From: Marthasterias glacialis
Lineage: Eukaryota > Echinodermata > Asteroidea > Forcipulatida > Asteriidae
Assembly (NCBI GenBank): GCA_911728455.2
Contig: OU452222.1
Location: 17,990,559-18,054,558 of the forward strand
Length of the DNA stretch: 64,000 bases
Direction: 5' to 3'
Shown: one piece after another, positions 43,696-55,900 of the stretch
How positions within the stretch are numbered: position 1 is the stretch's first letter
Layout of the letters: each line of letters opens with the position of its first letter
Notes under the pieces: generated by a model
The model's input: the letters and a program-made list of their open reading frames with translations, nothing else
Told to the model about the DNA's origin: nothing
Database searches by the model: none
Position numbers and translations under genes: made by a program

Positions 43696-46159
43696 TTGCG
43701 AATCCACCACTGGAGAAACAGGCACTTTCCATCTGAAAGGGGTCTTTACTTCCTTAAAGAAACTAGTTTTATGAGAAAAACTTTCAAGGGGCATCGTGAG
43801 AAAGACCTGCAAATGGACTCGTCCAGGCAAAGACCTCTGACAACTTTCACACCAGTGCAAGTAAAATAGGCAACCACCTGCCAGAGTAACCTACTTTTTA
43901 GTATTGGTATAAAATGTACAGTTATTCTTGCATCAAGAATATTTATCATACAAGTGTGATGCTCTGTGCCCAAACCAGGCACTTCTTGCCAAAACTCAAA
44001 ACTGGATTTATTTGCTCATAAATTAGATGATAAGAAAAGCTTTCAGATAACAACCTAATTAGGCCCATAAGGTAAGCCTTTCTCAACATCTAGTATTGTT
44101 GAAGACATCACATCACGTTGATACAGGGCGGATGTTTTGGTTGTCTTTTCATTTAATGCCATTTCACTATTTCCAAGTGCCTGATTTTGATGTGGTGACG
44201 TCACAATTTGTAATCGTCACAGCATCCGTGTACTCCCCTGCACCTTTTTTTGTTAAATGTCGAGCTCAAGCAACCAGTTAACAATGTTTTCAAACCTCAT
44301 CGTTAAAGATCAAAAACACAAATGCAGAACAGAAATTAATTTCATATCATTCTGGTGATGAAACAACGGAATCCTCAAAAGAGCCTATCACTGTGCCTAA
44401 ACCCAAACTGGGGTAAAACCCACAGAGTCAGGTAGGGTCCATTAAGGTGAAAGGCAGGGAAAGAAACCACGAGGCCAACCTGATTTCAGGTACAATGCCA
44501 AGTCTACAAACACCAACAGAAAAATCTACCAAGTTAGCTACACCCTTCACTGCCCGACAGTTATACATCACAACAGTTCTACTTTTACTTATCAAACACA
44601 TCGTTATATTATTCATCCTGTTTTTTACAGTTAACACTTCGATCCTACACTACTAACTTTGAATTCAAATGTCCAGTTTTCAAAACTGTATCAAAACTTT
44701 CAAAATAGCCACACAAAAATCTCCTGAAAGGAAAGTTGTGGCTTCACATGTGTAGTCCATTTTAACACCACATTGAAAATTAATCTCAAGCATGCCACTC
44801 ACTTTTATTGTAAATAACTTGTTTACCTCACAGTATTAGATTTCAGAATATTCAGGTATTCATGTGGGTGCACCTGTTTTTTTCCCCTACTCAATTAATT
44901 GATAAACAAACCCACTCATAACCAACACAGCCTGTCTGTCATTTGAATTTCAATTTATACGTTTCAACATGTTTATTATCTCCATGACTTTTAGGATCCA
45001 GACTCGTAGTGTATCCTGTTGGTAAGTGTATGTGACCTATTTCAATTGTAAGCCACGCCCACTTCAATCAAACTGGTTCCAACCGATTGCGAGCAGCCCA
45101 TAGGAATTGCATAGGTTTTGTAGGAGGATTTATGTAGGTAAAGTTTAATAACTGGACTTGGCTTTTACATGTTCTTCAAAGACTCACCGTCTTTTAAGAA
45201 TAGTAAGTTTGTGTCAAAAGAAATGCCTCTAAACGATGAAATGTGTGATTTTTTGTAAAATTACACACAAACGAATGCCAGCTTTGGCACCTTCAGTAGC
45301 AATCACTTTAGGTGGCAGCAGATGAGCGTGCGCGTGACGTAATGACTTACCAACATGATAGACCACCGTACACCCTGGCCACTAAAGGCCCCAATGGGCC
45401 TATGTATTGACCCCAACAAGGTATTTTTATTGACGCCTTGAATATGACGTCACAAGCTCAAAGAGGGCCTCATTGAGGTCAAGGGCAGACCTTTCATTGG
45501 CTGCGAGTTGTGCGTGGCCCGTACACCCGTGCCTGTTTCCATTGTTGGACCTCAACGATGGTGGGCATGCAAGGGCTGTAATCATCCAGCCTGGTCTTAA
45601 TATTGACTCCAGCCAGGGTTTTATGTTGTTGCTAAGGACTGGTCGTTACATAAGCACATAGTTGGATACATAGGTTCCTGAATGTATACTTGTAATATCA
45701 GCAAATTGAAAATGTCGATATCTGGCACATTTTGCCAGAAATTATGAGCTTTGAGAGCATATCTGAGCTTATAATGGAGTGCAATCTAAGGACGCAAATG
45801 TTAGCACCTTCAAGAATTCATTGTTGTATCACTTACATTAGTATGGCCACAGACCTCCAGGGTATATGCTAGACTACAGCCTGGGGCAACAGTGATACCA
45901 TATTCCGGGTGGTAATTTTTTTAAACGTTTTTTAAAGAGCACCGAGAAAATAATATCACAGCAAATGATACTATGTTACTCCATCTGATAAAATAACAGG
46001 TGAAATGAATCAAACACTACATGGTATTTTAAACTGTTGTTCTAATTAACTATTATTTTACCCCATTACAGTTTACCCTCTGATCCTTTCATTTTGATCC
46101 TTGATCCCTTCCACAGGCCAGTACTGTGAGACATTCTGCTAGCTCCCCCCACCCCCCAC

Positions 46160-46305
46160 CCCCGGAATGCTGCACTTTGGAACACACTACCTGTATCTTG
46201 CTTTCCACCATCTTACAATCTTTTCCAGTTCAAGAGAAATGTGAACAGATATCAAAAACTTGGCAGTGACCTAACAGTCAGAATACCCTTATCTATAATA
46301 AAAAA
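46160..46305 (+). pseudogene. LINE 3' fragment
   Basis: The frame reads A-A-L-W-N-T-L-P-V-S-C-F-P then F-Q-F-K-R-N-V-N-R, the same C-terminal reverse transcriptase pattern as at 5044. Only the end is left. Confidence 0.65.
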
Positions 46306-46407
46306 TATCTAAAAACTTCAACTAAATCCGTGTACAAATTGAACTGTCGTGGTTAGGGCCATGTCTGTTGGCTGCAGTGGCCTTGTAGGAAACCAGGCAC
46401 TGGGAAC

Positions 46408-46540
46408 GGGAGACTTTGGAACAACAGGTGGCAGCAGACTGACCAGATAAGTGTCCACTGTTTACGTAGTTTTGAGCATGCATACATTTCAATGAATTTA
46501 CCTCGCAAGTCTGCTGCCACCTAGTGTCCCAAAAGTCTTC
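46408..46540. mobile_element. Foldback element, about 130 bp
   Basis: GGGAGACTTTGGAACAACAG with GTGGCAGCAGAC on the left; AGTCTGCTGCCACCTAGTGT with CCCAAAAGTCTTC on the right. No coding capacity. Confidence 0.7.
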
Positions 46541-46945
46541 AATTATCGAGCCATAGCCTCAGTCAAAGATGGACATGACTTCACAAGCCCAGTTCAAATC
46601 TCATAGTCCAAAATCACTGCAACTGGTTCGCCGAGGTTAAAATGATTGTTAATGCTCATGTAACTTGTTACTAAATTTGATTGGGTTACCCTTTTGAGGC
46701 AAGCTCTGGGCTCCTGTTATGTGATCATCATATGAGCATTTTCTTGTTCGAAGTAACAATTAGCTCACTATTTATCTGAAACGGTCATTGCAAACACATC
46801 TAATTTCATAGCAATTGGGTTTTTCTTGTACATCCAGAAAAGCTTAAGTGAGACAGGACAAAAGTGCACTTTCAAATACGCATGTCGTGGTTGATACATC
46901 TTTGCATTGACAAAATTCTATCTGAAGTATAAACTGTTTTTTTTT

Positions 46946-46951
46946 TTTATT
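46946..46951 (-). terminator. AATAAA signal of TMX3
   Basis: AATAAA on the minus strand, 18 bases past the TMX3 stop, followed by an A run. It would give a very short 3' UTR. Could be incidental in AT-rich DNA. Confidence 0.4.
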
Positions 46952-46968
46952 AATTACTATTTCTAAAC

Positions 46969-49900
46969 CTAGGCTGACTTGAGATGCCCGTCTGCTTCAT
47001 CGTCTAACTCCACCACCTTATCTTCTTCTTCTCCTTCCAATTCTTCATCCTCCTCTTCCTCTTCGCTGTCCGGAGGAGGGTTGTTCTCGTCATAAGGGTC
47101 AGCCGACCAGATGCTGTAGCAGATGAATATCATGAGGAACGAGGGAATGACCAGGAGACCTGTGGTCAAGATGGGGCTGGACATCCACAGTGCCTGATAT
47201 GGTAGAGATGAAATGAAATTAGATACAGCTGACGTAAAGTGGACATCCTGGCTAGAATCTGTTTCTTGGTGGGTCAGGAGGCTAGGGGTACGAAGGCCTG
47301 ACCCTTCATCATGAAGGCAACAGAGGCAATAGACCGATCCATTAAGCCCCTTCTACTAACGTATTCAGGGCTCGAATTTGGGGTAAAATTCCACAAGACC
47401 GCAGGGCTTGTAGCTCAAAATTTTTACTGGACCAGAATTTATTTTCCAAGACCAAAATTTTAATAAGAACTGACGAAAGAACTTTCTACAAAGTTTAAAA
47501 TGGAAACTGTTTTTATTTGAACAAGCACTAAGAGAATATTTTGATCCAGTATTGAAAGATATTGATCAGATTCAAAGTCAACATTTTGAACATCATTTCT
47601 CGTGTTTCTTTTTGTTACAGATATTATACAGTGAGGTCTTATTATTCAATTGAAAAACACAAGACCACCGGACTTGTCCAGTCATGAGTTTACTGGCCCG
47701 ATGCTAAAATCACTGGCCTCGGGCCTGTGGTCCAGTGTAAAATTCGAGCCCTGGTATTGTATTGACCAATCACAGCCTTGACAACGCCACGGAAAGTCCG
47801 AAAAAAGTCTGACACATTAAAAATCCCATTAAAAAGTAAACAAACTGTCGCAATTGTTCTGACACACAACAGCACACACAACTGTACTACCTTTTAATTT
47901 GTTTAAATTTTTTTCGTATTTCTGGTGGTGCAAATCCCACAGCAGTGGTCCTTGTACAGTCGTGTAAAATTGGTTTAACAGTGTTCCTATCTGCGTTGTT
48001 CTTTGGACTCAAGGCACTGCTCAAAAGGCCACAAAACTAAATCCATACCATTCACGAAAACCATGTCTGCTTGTGTATTCAATACATGTGTGTGGCCCGC
48101 AACCGAACCACCGCTGCGATCGTGGCATGAAAGTCACACCATGTGCTATAGACCTTTATCATGGTGCGGCCATCTTGATTTTCTCCCATTCAAACCAACG
48201 TAACCAAGCCGAGGCTGGAAGGGCAAATAGTCTGGTTCCTTTTTGTACAATGAATATTAGCATCTATTACTGTTATTGGACACAGGGAACATGACCAAGA
48301 TGGTGGCAGCATGATAAAGGTCTAAAGGCAGTTGCTAAGATAGGCGGGGCTTAGTGCCTCCATGCCCCTAACAATTACCTTAGTGCCCCTTGAAATAATA
48401 GTAACACAATAGAAATTTTAATTTCCCTCATGAAGGTGCCCTTCCTTACAGACAAACTGCCTTGCCCTTACAGTGAGGAAGCATCAGGCCTTCGTATCTA
48501 CCCCTGTCTTTCACCTCTGTAGAACCCTTCCTGAACCCTTTGCAAAGTCTTGCATGTGTATTGGGTTTTCAGTCACTACTCAATGTGAGACTTTTGAGAT
48601 AATAGCGAGGGTCCCATTCACCGGTCCTTTTCCATTGTTCTCAGCGACGAGAACAATAGAAAAGGACCCCGCGAGTGGGACGCCTGTTATCGTCTCAAAA
48701 GTCTCCGCATCAAAGGGTTTGAATAAAAATCCTTCCACATCTAAAACTGACATTTCATCATCCTCAAAAAGGGTAACTTCAGGCCAACAGGTCACTGTGC
48801 TAGTCAATTTTGAGTACCTCTTTAGAATCCTACCCGAGTAATATACAAAAATACTATTCTTTACCCCCATGTAAATTTAACATCTATTAAAGTTGTTGTG
48901 GTACCCGCTGCTAATGCTAAAGCAAAGGATTTGAACGGTCTCCAGCTATCGGGCAATCTCGGTGGTCTAGTTGATAAGACAGCTGCTTTAGAGTGGCAAA
49001 GGTCGTGGGTTCGAATCCCGTGCGAGTAATATGCCTGTGAATTTTTTCATGGGACTCGGGAAAGTACTGGGTATACAATGCCTATCACACATTGGTGTAT
49101 GGGTAAAACACAAATAATATTCTTTATCCCCAATGCAACTTTAACATCTATTAAACTCCTCAGTTTCATTACCAGAAACTCATTAATAAATAAAATAGAT
49201 TTTTAAAAAATTTCTAATCAGAACTTGTCTGTTTCCAGATCGTTCGTATTTTGGAAAGCTCGGTGAAATTGGTTCCAAGTTATTTTGGTTAAAAAGCCGA
49301 TCGCAACAACATATTCTTATTTCATTCTTAAAAATTGTGTTTTTGTTTCTTTACTCACCACTAAACTCCTGACAACTTCATAGATGACTCTGTAGATTTT
49401 CCTATACCAGCTGTTGCCACCCATAGGCTGTGGGAATTGCGGGGAAAACAAAATTGAATTTTTTTTAAGGTACTCTCTCATTCACTGAAAAATAAATAAT
49501 ACTAATTGGAATTGATGCAATAGGCTGGATGGAGACGAGACCTGTATATTGCTCAGAGATCAAGATGGCTTCTTTTCACAGAGCAAGCTCAGTTGTAATT
49601 AAAACATTTGCACCAGAACCGAGAGGGGCCCAAGTGCAATGGAAATCACACAAAAAGTATTGCACCCCAAATATGAGGTATACACTAATCTGAGCAGCGG
49701 TTGGTTATAGTGTTTTACACCACCGCAGCTAAGGCCACCACACGCGTGCGGACACCACAACAGCACGTCAGCCTCGCATATGTACCAATCAGCATGGAGG
49801 ATTCACTGTGCGTGTGCGTCGACGGCAGCCTTACTTGCGGTGGTGGAAACGCCCATGAACGAGCTGCTCAGATTAGCCTGTAAACAGTGCTTTCTTAATG

Positions 49901-52900
49901 AAGTAGCACAGACTATGCAGAAAATATCAAATTATTCTGCTTGTTTAAATAAGAGCGTTTAATTAATGTATATTCTTCAGGTTAAAAATAACACCAGTTT
50001 AGAATTCCTAAATGATAACTTTGAAAATAGCTGTAGGGAAAAATGTGAAACAAGAACAAAAAGATGTTAAAATGGAACTGAAAAACAAGAATAAATTTGT
50101 AAGAAAATATAGAAAAAAGGGTCTGGTCAGTTCAATGATCAGGGCCAAATTTCATAGAGCTGCTTAAGCACAAAAAGTAGACCAGAACAACAAAATTACA
50201 CGTACCAGAATAAGGTTACCAGCCAAAATACCTGCAACTGGTATCCTGCTTAGTTTGCTTAATAGCAGGAAACGTTTACGGAATATTTTCTGCTTGAGAA
50301 GCTCCACAAAATTGGGCCCTGAGAGTCAATAAGGTTACCAACAAAATACCTGCAACTGGTATCCTGCTTAGTTTGAGAAGCTCTATGAAATTGGTCCCTG
50401 AGACTCAACAAGGTTACCAGCCGAAATACATGCAACTGGTATCCTGCTTAGTTTGTTTTTTAATAGCAGAAAACATTTAAGGAATATTTTCTGCTTGAGA
50501 AGCTCTATGAAATTGTGCCCTGAGAGTCAACAAGGTTACCAGCCAAAATGCCTGCTACTGGTATCCTGCTTAGTTTGCTTAAAAGCAGAAAATGTTTAAC
50601 GAATACTTTCTGCTTGAGCAGCTCTACGAAACTGGGCTCTGGGAGTCAACAAGGGGCTTTTTGCAAATTTCGGCTTAGGGTCAGTCTCCGGCTCCAGGCT
50701 CTGTTTGATGTGAGAAACACAGTGCAAAATGCACTCTGCTCCAAAACTGACAACAGACCCCAAGCCAGAGCCAGAGCCAGGGGCCAAGCCTAGCTTTGGT
50801 ATCTACCCAAGGTACCTACCTCAAGATTACCCTGTTCAATGTTGACCAAGAAGTCACTCAATGATTCCTCGGTGACCTTGAGTGGCTCTTCGAAGACGTA
50901 GTACTCATAGGTGTCTGGATTGACTACCAGGATGCCAGGTCTCTCTAACTGACTGGAGAACAAAAAGGACTAATTCAACAAGAGACATGACTTGGCGCTA
51001 TCAAAGAGTAAATACTATAAAACAAAAGCATTAACTTGTTACCAACTAGATGTCGTCATTGAGAGATTTAATAGTAAATGCACTGTAGTATACAAATATT
51101 GAATGCATGTGATTGCGCTATCACAGAACATAACCACGAGGCGAAATCGGGACACAATGAGAAGCCGAGTGAAATGGAAAAGCCAGATATCACCGATTGA
51201 TTATATTCTGCAATAACGCACAAACAAATGCATTCGATATTTGTTGTATATAACTCACATATAGATCCTTGTCATTTGAATTTCCTATATACACAAAAAG
51301 AGACACGGTTCCTCGTCCAACCCACACTCTGAAAATTCTAAAAAACCCTACTAAACAATGTGCATGACTCAATGTAGACACCAACCTAATGTGACACAGA
51401 CACGCTACATTTTCCGTACTCCACGCGCGCGTGATAACCAATTCATCCTCAAGCAAACTTGACGCGCAGCTTAAAATAGCGCAATACCTGGACTAACTGT
51501 TGAATGGAAATTACTGCTAGCGAATAGCTATATTTTCATGACACTGATTAGAAAATACTTTACCCACCTTAGAGTGATATCGTTTGCTATATCGTTATTT
51601 TCCATGAAGCCAAACTGAAATTTTCTGCAAAGAAAAAACAAAAACGCAATAAGGTCTCACTCCAATTCACCTGACGTCATCACCACAATAGTCTTGGCAG
51701 GGATGTCAGTTAGGTTTTTGACCAGAGCCTGAAAATCCTGCATAGACACCCTCATTCTACATGAAAAGCCTGAACTCAGTCTAGAATTATACAAGAAAAA
51801 GCCTGAATTCAGGCTATTGCCTGAAAACTGACATCCCTGTCTTGGTTGCGCCTTCTTGGGAGTCAGCTTCCCTGTGTGTTACTGTGCAGGGCTGCATTTT
51901 TAGGTGACACTCTTACAGTTAGACGTCCACTTTCCCTTTACACGCAATCTGACTGCCAAAATGGTAGCCATGGGCAGACAGTGACATCAGTGCATGGGCT
52001 TAATAATATAAGCAGTGAACAAAATCTCAGTACACACAGATATATGACCAATACGGAATGTGTGTTAGTACACAACACAAATAATGGGTACTTAGGTTTA
52101 GTATAAGTTACGCAAGGAACACTTGCGGAATACGGAATGTGTGTTAGTACACAACACAAATAATGGGTACTTAAGTTTAGTATAAGTACAAGAACACTTG
52201 CTTCCGTAAAATGTTGACTGTACCACAGAATAACCAGTCAACCAAAAATTGAAGTATCATTGCCTATAAAGATGGCAGACTTTACACTTAGAAACATATA
52301 TGCAGAGGCACGCGAAACAGAGCCATAGTGCAAAGCTTGGCAAAAATCATTGCAAAGCGAGCAAGGTTTGTTGTGCCGTTCTCTGATTTTTGTTTTACAT
52401 TTATATTTTTTAGCAAGAAAAGGGCATTTATGAATGGGAATACAGGAGTGGTGACTCGGTCTTAATCAGTCGTTTAAAACCTTAGTGTTACGACCTTCAT
52501 TTTGGGCCTTTATATCACACGGGCCAAGAAACTGGCGATTTTAAACGACCGATTAAAGACCTCGCCGCCACTCTTTTATTCCCTTATTCATGAACACCCT
52601 AGGGAAAGGAGACTCACTCATGGAATTGCTGTCTGTACTCCTGAGCTACTTTCCGTACAGTGTCTTTCATGATGTAATGAGGATGCTTCTTGTGATTGTC
52701 TACGCTAGGATTGACTAAAGCCAACACCAAGAATTTATCTGTGGACAAAAACACAATGATTGTCACTGTGAAAAGAGAGGGACAAGAAAAGCCAAAAAGT
52801 CCTTCACAAATTAATCAATTATTACACCATGGGGTAGCACTGCTACAGGTACGCATGTCGTGGCATGGTGCTATGTAAAGGAACAGGTCTTATACTTCAA

Positions 52901-55900
52901 AACGTAACTCTGTATACCTTGCAGGAAAAAATACTGAGCGCTTAGAGACGCCCATCAGGTTTGATAAGGCAAAAGCGTTTTATAAAAACTGCGTATTATT
53001 AATATTATCATTACTAGCAATGACGAATGCAATGGTACGCTCTATCCTGTTGGTAAAGTGATGACGTTTTGAGCCAGAAGTGCAGTGTAACAAATGTTCA
53101 CGAACATAGATGTAAACCATTCATTTACACTGCACTTCCAGCTTAAAAAACAGCATCAGTTACCAACAGGATTAGGAGTTTCAATCAACAAAGTGATTTG
53201 CATTGTGACATCACACGGTTGAATAACACAAAGGCCAGGAGGAACAGGGGGAATGGTATTTAAGACCCTAGCCTCGACCTCCCTTCAAACAAATGTTTTT
53301 ACGGAGACTCTAATTTTCTATTATGGAAGTGCTGTTTTGTCAGAGAGAGTGGTCTTGCCCTTTCTTAACCAGTAGGCACCGGATGACATGTATACAAGCA
53401 AATGTTTCCCTTGTCTGGAAACGGAAGCCATGTAAAGACGCCATTGTGTAATTTCGGAATACCCGAGCAAAGGTCGCCCGTACATTCCACTGCTGAGTGT
53501 GCACCGAGCACACACATGCCGTCTGACACTTCGTTTCACCCACACAAAGACAAAACGTGGTCTTGAATGTTTTGCCGTTTTCTGGCTATTGCCAGATGGT
53601 TTTTGAGTAATCCCTGATTCCAGACCTTTGTTCTTTTGTTCCAAGAATTACAAGCTGCGTTGAAATTTACAGAGCTTGACGCGGCTACAGGCCCAAAAAG
53701 AAATTGTCATCAAAGATGGCGTCTATTGCAACCAATCTACACTCCCACAAACAGGTTCACAAATGCCCTCACACATTTCCAACTGAACAGTGCATTCAAA
53801 CCACCTTAATTTCAGCTTTGAACAATGTTGACTTTACAGACTTTACAATCCTTTTGCATGGGCAAAACGGTCGCCTTTTACTACATACCTAACTGTGCCA
53901 GGAGATTGATGTTGTTGTTCTCAATCAGAGGGAATGCTTGGAATCTTTCATTCATGATCCACGTCTTAACATCATCCTCAGTCACTCCTCCTTCAGGAGC
54001 TAAGGAAAAAACCATCAACATCAACTGTCATGAGGACATGATACACTTTGGGTAAAAAGGTCTCCAGTAATACCTAAAAAAAAAATTAGATTTCTGTTTT
54101 TGCAGATACCCTTGCTCGTGGTCAGTAAATACAAAGTTTGACTTTTATTAACAATAATAGAGGGTATGCACAGCCGTTTTCCTACAGTAAACTTACAGCT
54201 GTTTTGACCTCAATGGGGGCGCTGTTGTACATATCTCTATGGGCCTCATGATGTCAGACACATAAGATCTATTGGTGAAGTTGGAGTGTACTGACTGAAC
54301 TTTTGAAAAAAGTATTTGTTATCTTTGACAAATGAGGGCGCTGTTCTGCCAATGATACAGACCCCTTCTGGGAGATTGCTTTTTTTGGGTGTGAGAACTG
54401 GAAACACAATCAAACCCCTGAGTCTATGCCAACACTTCCAGCAAATTTGTGGTGTCATGAGTTGTTTTTACTTCAGGTTTTGGCCAATAAAAACACAGTA
54501 ACGCAGGAACTTTGCTCATACATGCAAATATTCATGAGACCTATGGAAGCGTCTCAAAAGTCTGAACAGTAGGAACGCTCCAAATGGATGGGTTAAGTAT
54601 TCCAGCGGGAGTACATGGACAAGTCCAGTGGACCACTGGAACATTCCATTTGAACAATCAAAATGCTAATGTGCACATTCCTTCATGTAGGATTGTTCCC
54701 GTAGTTCGGCACAATGTCGCGGTCCAGCTGAACATTCTGGCTGTCCACTAGACTGCAAGCATATGCCTACAGGAATGTTCCTTTGTGCCTAAACCATGCC
54801 TGACTTTTAAGACCCTCCCTAACGACTCCTGATCAGTTTCTTTTATAATTGAGAGGCAATCAAGCAGAGAGACGGACAAACAGGCGATCGTCAATTATAC
54901 CTTCATACTTGTAGTGCTTCTTATCCTTAAACACCATCAGTGCCGGTAAGTCTTTCTCATCGACCTTCAAGTCAGCCGGTAATACGCTATTTAACCCTTG
55001 GTAATAAAAACTCTCCAGGATTTTTGCTTCTGCAACGGTGCTATAAAAATTCTGTAAAAGGAAAGAAAGATACACATCATTTGATGGTCACAATAACCCA
55101 TTTGCGGGTTAGATTTGAATAATGTCGGGTACAATGACTTGCTTAGTCAGAAGTGACCGCTTTAATTTGAATTCCAGAATTGCAACAAAAGGAGTAAACA
55201 ATCACGAATTCTGGCTAACAATACACCAAAAGAGGGCGACATTCAACAGGTAGTTGAGGCTTTTTTGTTTTCATAGCATATTTGGTGCGAGCGTGATAGA
55301 GGCAAATGCGGGATCTGAGTGCGCGTTACGTAAACCGGGACAACCTCGTTGCGGGACTGAAAGGGTTAACAAATGATTGCATCAGGGGTGTGAGTGGCCA
55401 CAAAACAAAAAATCTGAAAACAGCTCGCAAAAAACAAAAATTTAAAAGGTTCCCATAGTTTTGTACAGAGCAGGTGTACAAAAAAGCTGAAATTCAGAGT
55501 AAAAATTTGAACAAAAAAAGCTGAAATCAGCTTAAAAGCTGAATTCTCACACCCCTGTTGCATTTATACCACAGGTCATTTTAGTTAGTAAGCAAGTTGC
55601 TACACTTATTTCCCTGTTTTTTATTTTGTTTAAAATAAAAAAACCTCTGACTTACAGAAAGATCGGACTCTGGATTCTGCTCAGCAGTCACCAGAAGAAA
55701 GAATGCTTTGTGGTCCTTGACAGCTTGCTTGAACTCACTGGTTCTGGTCATCTTACGTACCGCTGGCCTGAGTAAACAGAGAGCCACAACAAACACATCA
55801 CATCACCATTGTCACTGATGACCTCTGGTTCTAGGTCAACTTGCATTGGTCAAAGTCAGTTTTTGGTTGAGGGAGGAAACAGAGGAGAGCAGAAAGCAAT

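Larger units (their letters stand above)
29783..46945. other. Gene-free region between DSEL and TMX3
   Basis: About 17 kb with no coding exon recognised apart from transposon remains. It should include the DSEL promoter at its left end and the TMX3 3' flank at its right. Between the listed elements the DNA is AT-rich with poly-A/T tracts. 32623-33920, 36001-36480, 37100-37890, 39224-39590, 40000-41600, 42474-43390 and 43700-46160 hold nothing I can name. Confidence 0.55.

Noticed and set aside
45290-45660. GC-richer stretch with TGACGTCA-like words as a promoter or CpG island
   Set aside because: No adjoining first exon or transcript start evidence. Probably another unclassified repeat.
47690-47881. 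Minus-strand frame in the last TMX3 intron as an extra exon
   Set aside because: It overlaps the end of a TIR element, and the joins on either side are already in phase without it.
48953-49025. tRNA gene with a good B box
   Set aside because: Part of a SINE; the acceptor ends do not pair.
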